Assembly: GCA_900550315.1 (NCBI GenBank)
Contig: URRK01000034.1
Coordinates: 1 to 11,348, forward strand
Direction of reading: 5' to 3'
Source of the DNA: an uncultured Oscillospiraceae bacterium
GTDB lineage: Bacteria; Bacillota; Clostridia; Oscillospirales; Acutalibacteraceae
Length of the DNA: 11,348 nucleotides
The position numbers and the translations under genes are program-made. The notes below the pieces were generated by a model. The model did not search any database. It was given only the letters and a program-made list of their open reading frames with translations, and was not told the DNA's origin. Shown here in pieces: positions 6,892 to 11,348 of this stretch. The first letter of the stretch is position 1; each line of letters starts with the position of its first letter.

Positions 6892-7692
6892 ATGAACGCC
6901 TTAAACCCGGAAAGTGCCTTAAACCCGGAGCATTACAAAATTTTTGACTCACACGCCCATTATGACGACGAGCGATTTAAAGCCTCGCCCGGTATTCTTG
7001 CCGAGCTGCCGCAAAACGGCGTTGTTGGGGTAATTAACTGTGCGGTTCATTTGGCCTCCTCCCAAACGGCGGTAGCTTACAGTAAAAAATACCCGCATGT
7101 TTTTGCGGCGGTTGGCGTACACCCCGAAAATTTGGCCGACGGCCCCTTTGACCCGGCGCTTTTTGCCCCGTTGGCCGAAGAGCCTAAAACCGTAGCCATT
7201 GGAGAAATTGGGTTGGATTATTACTGGAACAAGGAAAACAAAGCTGAGCAAGCCGCCGTGCTAACGCAGCAGCTTTTGTTTGCCAAGGCCCAAGACCTGC
7301 CGGTTATTTTGCATGACCGGGACGCACACAACGATATGTTGCAAATTTTGCAGCAGTTTAAGCCGCGCGGCGTGCTGCACTGCTTTTCGGGCAGTGCCGA
7401 AATGGCAAAGCAGGTTTTAAGCTTAGGCCTTTATTTAGGGGTTGGCGGCGTGCTGACTTTTAAAAACGCCCGCAAAACAGCCGAGGTGGTACGCATTTTA
7501 CCGTTAGACCGCCTACTGCTTGAAACCGACGCCCCCTACTTAGCGCCGGAACCTTTTCGCGGCAAATTAAACCGTTCGGAGTACATTTACTATGTAGGCC
7601 GGCGAGTAGCCGAGCTTAAAGGGGTACCCGCCGAGCAGGTTTTTAACGCCGCCTTAAAAAACACTAAAACCCTATTTTCTAAAATAAAATAA
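6892..7692 (+). CDS. tatD: TatD family metal-dependent hydrolase (YabD/YcfH-like)
   Basis: A 266-residue TIM-barrel metallohydrolase with the full TatD ligand set: HxH in DSHAHYDD (H21, H23), GEIGLDYYW (E105), ILHDRDAH (H141), LHCFSGS (H163) and LLETDAPYL (D213); GVHPEN (75-80) is also typical. TatD-family enzymes are cytoplasmic divalent-metal nucleases or deoxyribonucleases linked to DNA repair and tRNA/RNA turnover; the substrate here is not known. The gene begins 2 bases after the metG stop, the same metG-tatD order as metS-yabD in Bacillus, so it is in the metG operon. Oddity: relatives usually begin directly before the (I)FDSHAH strand, whereas this protein has about 16 extra N-terminal residues made partly of a repeated ALNPE unit. 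The ATG at 6892 is kept because AAGG lies about 11 bases upstream and no other ATG, GTG or TTG is in frame before the first motif. Confidence 0.95.
   Translation: MNALNPESALNPEHYKIFDSHAHYDDERFKASPGILAELPQNGVVGVINCAVHLASSQTAVAYSKKYPHVFAAVGVHPENLADGPFDPALFAPLAEEPKTVAIGEIGLDYYWNKENKAEQAAVLTQQLLFAKAQDLPVILHDRDAHNDMLQILQQFKPRGVLHCFSGSAEMAKQVLSLGLYLGVGGVLTFKNARKTAEVVRILPLDRLLLETDAPYLAPEPFRGKLNRSEYIYYVGRRVAELKGVPAEQVFNAALKNTKTLFSKIK
6898..6929 (+). repeat. 18-base-period tandem repeat in the tatD N-terminus
   Basis: GCCTTAAACCCGGA occurs at 6898-6911 and again at 6916-6929, exactly 18 bases apart, encoding ALNPE twice (residues 3-7 and 9-13). The in-frame duplication lengthens the protein just before its first conserved strand and looks recent, since the 14-base units are identical. 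Confidence 0.8.
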
Positions 7693-7934
7693 CTCCCTTT
7701 TAAGTAACACTTTGGTAAACCTTTTCGCCCCAAGTGCCTTTGCAAAGCCTTTTTACCGCCGGCAGGGCAAAAAACAAAACCGCCTGTGTTATAGCCGGCT
7801 TTGCGCTTAATTTTTTAGCCGTGCAGCGGCTCGCTGTAACCAATAACGCCAAAGTTTAATGGGTAACCTCGGCACACACATACAAACACCAATTTTAAAG
7901 GAAAAATTTAAGTGCGAGCATTGTTAAGCAAAGC
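7693..7934. other. Non-coding stretch between convergent tatD and the decarboxylase gene
   Basis: No credible gene was found here on either strand. There are imperfect inverted repeats: GCCGGC at about 7758-7763 with GCCGGC at about 7795-7800 (enclosing CAGG/CCTG), and AGCCG/CGGCT around 7817-7831. None has a T tract or resembles an RNA family I know. A 12-codon GTG-started frame with an AAAGGA upstream (7912-7950) runs into the terminator loop, but it has no identified promoter. The stretch may be the tatD 3' untranslated region or decayed sequence. Confidence 0.5.
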
Positions 7935-7964
7935 AAAAGCCGCAGGCTAACGCCTGCGGCTTTT
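7935..7964. terminator. Bidirectional terminator between tatD and the decarboxylase gene
   Basis: AAAAGCCGCAGGC at 7935-7947 pairs perfectly with GCCTGCGGCTTTT at 7952-7964 around a TAAC tetraloop. The A and T runs at the base of the stem make it work on both strands. Plus-strand ATTTTA follows for tatD; the minus strand continues GCTTTGCTT for the decarboxylase operon. It lies 243 bases after the tatD stop and 69 bases after the decarboxylase stop. Confidence 0.9.
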
Positions 7965-8032
7965 ATTTTAAATTTTAGCACATAATGTTGCAAACTACAA
8001 AAAAGCCATAACAGTAAATTTTAAGGGCTTGT

Positions 8033-9376
8033 TTACTTGCCGCCGGCTTTAACAACGGCGCACTGCTTTATTCCGTAGTATGCCAAGCAGCTAAGCGCCT
8101 CTTTAGTTAAAACCTCGCCGCAAACGGCAACGGGCACCGCCGGCGGGCAGCTAAGGGCCGCCGCTGCGCAAACCCTGCCAAGGCACTGCTCTAAGGGCAA
8201 AATCTCGCTTTCGCAAAACAAGGTCTGTCGCGGACTAAGCGCTGCAGGTAAAGGAGAAAGCTTTGGAAAATTGGTTTTAACGGCTTTCATTTTCGTTACC
8301 GAGCACAACACCCTTTGCAGCTTTTTTAGTTCACCGGCGCGGTTTTGCGGAGTAAGCATAAGCACCAACCGGTCTTTGTCGTAAAACTCGGGGTAAATGC
8401 CGTTTTGTTTTAGCACCCCGGCCAGCTGCTGCCCGCTGTACCCTACCGAGCCGGCCAGCAGCGTTAGCTTTAGCGGCTCTTGCCCCACCAGGCGGTAGCC
8501 AAACCGCTGTAAGGCGGTTTTCAAAGCCTGAACCTTTGGCAAAAATGCCGCCAGCCTGGCCGAAAAAGTTGTTAAATATTCGTTTGCCGCATCTAACGAC
8601 TGCAAAATTAAGTACGAGGGGCTGCTGGAGCCAAACAGCCCTAAGGCCGTGCGGGCATTAAGCTTTAGCAGCTCCGGCGCATTGTTGTTTAGGTGCAGGT
8701 ACGCCCCGCCGGTTAGCACCGGCAGCGTTTTGTGCGCCGAATCGCAGCAAAGGTCTGCCCCCAAAGCAATGGGGTGCGGCGATTCGGGCAAAAAATTAAG
8801 GTAGGCGCCGTGGGCGTTATCTACCAGCAGCAGCGCCCCGGCCTTGTGGCAAACGGCCGCAATGCCGGCAATATCGGCAAGGTTGCCGGTGTAATCCGGG
8901 CTGGTAATGTAAACAGCGGTCGGGCGGTTTTTCGCGTTTAGCGCCGCCTGCACGGCCTGCGGGGTAACAACGCCGCTGTAATAGGCTGTGCCCCCCTTGG
9001 GGTACAGCCACTGCACCTGCACGTCCAGCAGCGCCGCTGCGTGCAAAAATGCCTTGTGCGCATTACGCGCCGCCAAAATAAGCGGCTTTGCCCCGGCGGC
9101 CGAGGCTGCAAGGGCCGCCAAATAAACCATGGCCTGAATACAAAGGGTAGAGCCGGCGGTTGAATAAAGCGTTTTTGCCCCAAACAGCGCCCCGGCATTT
9201 TGCTCGCTTTGCTCAATTACGCCGGCAGGGGCAAACAAATCGTCTGCCCCGTCAATTTCGGTTATATCCCACCGTTCAGCCCCCAGGGGGCCACGCCCCT
9301 TGTGCCCCGGCATGTGCAGCCTAATAGGCTTAGTTTTAGCATATTGGCGCACAAAATCGCAAATTGGCGTAGTCAT
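8033..9376 (-). CDS. Orn/Lys/Arg decarboxylase family PLP-dependent enzyme
   Basis: A 447-residue fold-type I PLP enzyme of the Orn/Lys/Arg decarboxylase family, short form (Bacillus SpeA/YaaO-like, without the N-terminal wing domain). Visible motifs: RLHMPGHKGRG near the N-terminus (19-29), the EIDGADDLFAP segment (40-50), AKTLYSTAGSTLCIQAM (67-83), LLVDNAHGAYL (183-193, D186 contacting the PLP ring nitrogen) and CDSAHKTLPVLTGGAYLH (211-228, K216 the Schiff-base lysine). FYDKDRLVLMLTP (331-343) marks the C-terminal lobe. It should be a cytoplasmic amino-acid decarboxylase making a polyamine or diamine, but motifs do not settle whether arginine, lysine or ornithine is used; a diverged substrate is possible. 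Its ATG (9374-9376) shares ATGA with the scfB stop, so it is translationally coupled to the SCIFF maturase; only a weak GAGAG lies upstream. The downstream bidirectional terminator ends the operon. Confidence 0.9.
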   Translation of the reverse strand: MTTPICDFVRQYAKTKPIRLHMPGHKGRGPLGAERWDITEIDGADDLFAPAGVIEQSEQNAGALFGAKTLYSTAGSTLCIQAMVYLAALAASAAGAKPLILAARNAHKAFLHAAALLDVQVQWLYPKGGTAYYSGVVTPQAVQAALNAKNRPTAVYITSPDYTGNLADIAGIAAVCHKAGALLLVDNAHGAYLNFLPESPHPIALGADLCCDSAHKTLPVLTGGAYLHLNNNAPELLKLNARTALGLFGSSSPSYLILQSLDAANEYLTTFSARLAAFLPKVQALKTALQRFGYRLVGQEPLKLTLLAGSVGYSGQQLAGVLKQNGIYPEFYDKDRLVLMLTPQNRAGELKKLQRVLCSVTKMKAVKTNFPKLSPLPAALSPRQTLFCESEILPLEQCLGRVCAAAALSCPPAVPVAVCGEVLTKEALSCLAYYGIKQCAVVKAGGK

Positions 9377-10773
9377 TTTCTAAGCTCTCGCGCAACGGCA
9401 ACCGCCAAAGCGCACTCCATGCGTTTTTTAAATAGATCGCACCCATAACGGTAAACCCCCGTTACGCTGCCGGTTGCGTGGTAGGCGTTGGCCGCACAGC
9501 CGCCCGAGCAATAAAGCCTGGCCCAGCAATCCTTGCAATCGGGTCGGGCGTAAATGTTGCAAGCGGCAAACTCCTGCTGCACGGGCCGGTTTTGCACCCC
9601 GTGCCAAATATCCCCCAAGCGGAATTTTTCATCCCCCACAAACTGGTGGCAGGGGTACAAATCTCCCCACGGGGTAACGGCCATGTATTCGGTGCCGCTG
9701 CCGCAGCCGGAGATCCGCTTGTAGATGCAGGGGCCGCCGGTGAGGTCCAGCATATAGTGGTAGAAGGTGATGGGCTTGCCCTCTTTTTCCCGGCGGTCGC
9801 CCTCTGCGTCCTTTTGCAGCATTAGCTCTGCCAGCTTTTCATACTGCTGCATTACAACCGGCTTATCAGTCTCAGTCAAGGCGGCCGGGTCATCGGCCGC
9901 GGCAACCACAGGCTCCATGCTCAGCTCCCGAAAGCCAAGCTCCAGCATTTTTTCAACATCCTTTAAAAAATCGGGGTTGTGGTGGGTAAAGGTACCGCGC
10001 ATATAATAATTTTTTCCGCCCCGCGCCTTTACAAACTGCTGGAATTTTGGCACAACGGTGGCAAAGCTGCCGCGCCCTGCGTAATCTACCCGGTAGCGGT
10101 CGTGCACCTCCTGCCGGCCGTCTAAGCTCAGCACTACATTGCTCATTTCACGGTTGGCAAAGTCAATTACCTCTTGGTCTACCAGCACGCCGTTAGTGGT
10201 TAAAGTAAAACGAAAATTTTTGCCCTTTTCCTTTTCTACACTGCGAGCGTAAGCCACCAGCTGCTTTACCACCTCAAAATTCATCAGCGGCTCCCCGCCA
10301 AAAAAATCAACTTCTAAATTGCGGCGGGTGCCGGAATTTTCAATTAAAAAATCCAGCGCACGGCGGCCAACCTCAAAGCTCATTAAAGCCCGCTCGCCGT
10401 GGTATTTGCCCTGGCTGGCAAAGCAGTAGGCGCAATTTAGGTTGCAGGTGTGGGCAATGTGCAGGCAAAGCGCTTTAATTACCCCGGCGGTTTTGGCCTT
10501 CAACGCCCCGGCCATCGGCTCAAAAGAATCGGTCGTAAACAGCTGCCCGGCAGCCGCAAGCTCGGCCACCTGATCGTAACATTCCTCCACATCTTGTTTG
10601 GAAAATTGTTCCGGATATGTATTGTTTTCCAATATTTCGGTTACAACTTCCTCGCGGCTGTGATTGCTAAACAGCCGAATAACATCGTACGCCAGCTCGT
10701 CTACCGCGTGTACCGCACCCGAGCAAACATCTAACACTAAGTTGTACCCTAAAAGCTTAAACTGGTGAATCAT
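9373..10773 (-). CDS. scfB: Thioether cross-link-forming SCIFF peptide maturase (radical SAM/SPASM)
   Basis: A 466-residue radical SAM enzyme. The N-terminus, MIHQFKLLGYNLVLDVCSGAVHAVDELAYDVI, is that of SCIFF maturases such as CteB and Tte1186, and the first 80 or so residues form the RiPP-recognition (RRE, PqqD-like) domain that binds the precursor leader. The radical SAM cluster motif CNLNCAYC supplies C110, C114 and C117; GGEP is at 159-162, and LTTNGV and LSLDG follow. The C-terminal SPASM/twitch region carries the Cys set C349, C357, C375, C405, C413, C416, C422, C426 and C445, enough for two auxiliary [4Fe-4S] clusters. Family role: SAM-dependent formation of a Cys thioether in the SCIFF precursor. 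AGGAG (10780-10784 complement) lies six bases before the ATG. scfA is 225 bases upstream on the same strand, with a terminator between. The stop overlaps the next gene's start. A minor oddity is Cys17, where Asn is usual from memory. Confidence 0.96.
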   Translation of the reverse strand: MIHQFKLLGYNLVLDVCSGAVHAVDELAYDVIRLFSNHSREEVVTEILENNTYPEQFSKQDVEECYDQVAELAAAGQLFTTDSFEPMAGALKAKTAGVIKALCLHIAHTCNLNCAYCFASQGKYHGERALMSFEVGRRALDFLIENSGTRRNLEVDFFGGEPLMNFEVVKQLVAYARSVEKEKGKNFRFTLTTNGVLVDQEVIDFANREMSNVVLSLDGRQEVHDRYRVDYAGRGSFATVVPKFQQFVKARGGKNYYMRGTFTHHNPDFLKDVEKMLELGFRELSMEPVVAAADDPAALTETDKPVVMQQYEKLAELMLQKDAEGDRREKEGKPITFYHYMLDLTGGPCIYKRISGCGSGTEYMAVTPWGDLYPCHQFVGDEKFRLGDIWHGVQNRPVQQEFAACNIYARPDCKDCWARLYCSGGCAANAYHATGSVTGVYRYGCDLFKKRMECALAVAVARELRK

Positions 10774-10951
10774 TTTATTCTCCTAACCTTGGCTTAAAAG
10801 CAAAGTGCCGCAAAACCGGCCTTTTGCGCAAAACAGAATTATAAATTTTGCTTTGCCCGCGGGGCTAAAAAACTTCCCCCGCCGGCACTGCGTTTTTGCC
10901 GGCCCAAAGCAGCGCTTGAACCCTGCCCTTACAAAGCTTGCCTTAAAACTC
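10774..10951 (-). other. scfA-scfB intergenic leader
   Basis: No gene is seen. On the minus strand TATAAT lies at 10843-10838, but no recognisable -35 stands 16-18 bases upstream and there is no TGn, so it is a weak candidate for a separate scfB promoter. A 7-bp hairpin, GCCGGCA (10881-10887) with TGCCGGC (10897-10903), is also present with no T tract. The simplest reading is read-through from scfA past the terminator, possibly with weak internal initiation. Confidence 0.4.
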
Positions 10952-10980
10952 AAAAACGCCGCCCGGTGGGCGGCGTTTTT
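10952..10980 (-). terminator. Terminator between scfA and scfB
   Basis: AAAAACGCCGCCC at 10952-10964 is the perfect reverse complement of GGGCGGCGTTTTT at 10968-10980; the loop is three bases (or five if the closing pair opens). It starts 18 bases past the scfA stop and ends in five T residues on the minus strand. It should end most scfA transcripts and leave a minor share running into scfB, a common way of making more precursor than enzyme. It is symmetric and could also act on plus-strand transcripts. Confidence 0.88.
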
Positions 10981-10998
10981 GGCATTCTAACTACCCAA

Positions 10999-11148
10999 TT
11001 ACTTGCTTTCTTTATTCTCGCAAGCCTGGTTTGCAATACCGCAGCTGGTTTTGCAGGCAGATTGGCAAGAGGTTTGGCACTCGCCGCAGCCGCCGTTTTT
11101 CGCACTGTTGCAAAGGTTGCGGGTTTCTATGGTATGAATGTGTTTCAT
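10999..11148 (-). CDS. scfA: SCIFF (six-cysteine) ranthipeptide precursor, Gly37 variant
   Basis: A 49-residue peptide too short for usual ORF cut-offs. It begins MKHIHTIETRNLC and carries the family core CGECQTSCQSACKTSC at 21-36, then GIANQACENKESK. SCIFF (six Cys in forty-five residues) is the precursor of a thioether ranthipeptide near-universal in Clostridia; the adjacent maturase confirms it. The N-terminal 20 residues are the leader recognised by the RRE domain. Core Cys: 21, 24, 28, 32, 36 and 43. Two departures from the peptides I know: residue 37 is Gly (GGT at about 11038-11040, complement) where characterised members have the Thr that accepts the Cys32 thioether, and there is a seventh Cys at 13. 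The start is fixed by GGAGGA eight bases upstream (11157-11162 complement) and the MKHI start. It has its own consensus promoter and a terminator after the stop. No protease or exporter gene is visible nearby. Confidence 0.96.
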   Translation of the reverse strand: MKHIHTIETRNLCNSAKNGGCGECQTSCQSACKTSCGIANQACENKESK

Positions 11149-11181
11149 TTCGGTAATCCTCCAAAATATTAATCTTTTGTT

Positions 11182-11210
11182 ATTATAGCATAGTTTTAAG
11201 CCTTTGTCAA
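11182..11210 (-). promoter_or_regulatory. Consensus SigA promoter of scfA
   Basis: On the minus strand TTGACA (11210-11205), a 17-base spacer and TATAAT (11187-11182), both boxes matching consensus exactly. TGC immediately before the -10 adds the extended element. The transcript should start near 11175, about 27 bases before the scfA ATG. This is the best promoter in the window. Confidence 0.92.
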
Positions 11211-11224
11211 TTCATCTTATTTTT

Positions 11225-11248
11225 ACAAAGCAAATAAAATACCTTTGT
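11225..11248. repeat. Inverted repeat between the divergent promoters
   Basis: ACAAAG at 11225-11230 and CTTTGT at 11243-11248 form a 6-bp inverted repeat with a 12-base spacer. A further CTTTGT at 11202-11207 overlaps the scfA -35 box. Such spaced copies could bind a regulator, but the DNA is AT-rich and chance is likely. Confidence 0.25.
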
Positions 11249-11265
11249 TTTCGTGTGCTGCGGGG

Positions 11266-11294
11266 TAGACAAGCGGCTGCTTTTCGTGTATAAT
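11266..11294 (+). promoter_or_regulatory. Plus-strand promoter for a gene beyond the right edge
   Basis: TAGACA at 11266-11271, a 17-base spacer and TATAAT at 11289-11294; only one base departs from consensus. It reads rightward, and its -35 is about 56 bases from that of scfA. Transcription would start near 11301. No start codon with a ribosome binding site is seen in the remaining 48 bases, so the gene lies outside the window. Confidence 0.75.
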
Positions 11295-11304
11295 AAAAAG
11301 CAGC
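11276..11304. repeat. 9-bp inverted repeat spanning the -10 box (operator candidate)
   Basis: GCTGCTTTT at 11276-11284 is the exact reverse complement of AAAAGCAGC at 11296-11304, with an 11-base spacer that contains TATAAT (11289-11294). The arms flank the -10 and cover the expected transcript start, as a repressor operator would. No T run follows, so it is unlikely to be a terminator. Confidence 0.55.
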
Positions 11305-11348
11305 GTTGGCAAACTCTGTCTAACGCCTTTTAATTCAGTAAAAAATAG

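Noticed and set aside
7912..7950. 12-codon leader-peptide-like frame (GTG start, AAAGGA upstream) whose stop codon lies in the terminator loop
   Set aside because: It resembles an attenuator, but the next gene downstream is on the opposite strand and no promoter is recognisable upstream. Chance overlap with the bidirectional terminator is more likely.
10805..11172. Two small plus-strand frames across the scfA region
   Set aside because: They are complements of scfA, its terminator and leader; scfA itself has the conserved SCIFF motif, a ribosome binding site and a promoter.

Overview
The window looks like chromosomal DNA of an anaerobic low-to-mid-GC Firmicute of the class Clostridia, probably Oscillospirales/Ruminococcaceae-like. 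The basis is a SCIFF ranthipeptide precursor with its radical-SAM maturase (a pair nearly confined to Clostridia), a DUF4317 protein typical of that class, and Firmicute-style housekeeping genes with strong GGAGG ribosome binding sites and SigA-type promoters. The genus cannot be read from the sequence. No mobile element, CRISPR array, tRNA or rRNA is visible.

Layout from left to right. (1) The first 919 bases are the N-terminal 306 codons of tex on the minus strand, cut by the window edge. (2) Divergent from it is monocistronic rpsT (ribosomal protein S20), with a clear promoter and two tandem rho-independent terminators. (3) A minus-strand two-gene operon follows: a 640-residue ABC-F ATPase and, 23 bases downstream, a DUF4317 protein of unknown function. 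(4) Divergent from the ABC-F gene is the plus-strand metG-tatD operon, whose genes are 2 bases apart. (5) A 340-base non-coding stretch holds a perfect bidirectional terminator where tatD converges on the next operon. (6) The right part is a minus-strand RiPP locus read from right to left: scfA (49-residue SCIFF precursor, on no standard ORF list because of its size), a terminator, scfB (SCIFF maturase), and an Orn/Lys/Arg-decarboxylase-family PLP enzyme whose ATG overlaps the scfB stop. (7) The last 80 bases hold a plus-strand promoter for a gene outside the window, with an inverted repeat spanning its -10 box.

The RiPP locus is the most interesting part. scfA has a consensus promoter (TTGACA, 17 bases, TATAAT, with an extended -10 TGC) and a strong GGAGGA ribosome binding site. 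A perfect 13-bp terminator hairpin then follows, which suggests abundant precursor and limited read-through to the maturase. The precursor keeps the CGECQTSCQSACKTSC core but has Gly at position 37. In the characterised SCIFF peptides, as I recall them, position 37 is the Thr that receives the thioether from Cys32. The peptide also has a seventh Cys at position 13. Either the crosslink has a different topology here or this variant is not modified in the canonical way.

The other genes are housekeeping: translation (rpsT, metG, ABC-F), RNA-linked transcription (tex) and nucleic-acid or metal-dependent hydrolysis (tatD). Family assignments rest on motifs read by eye; no database search was run.
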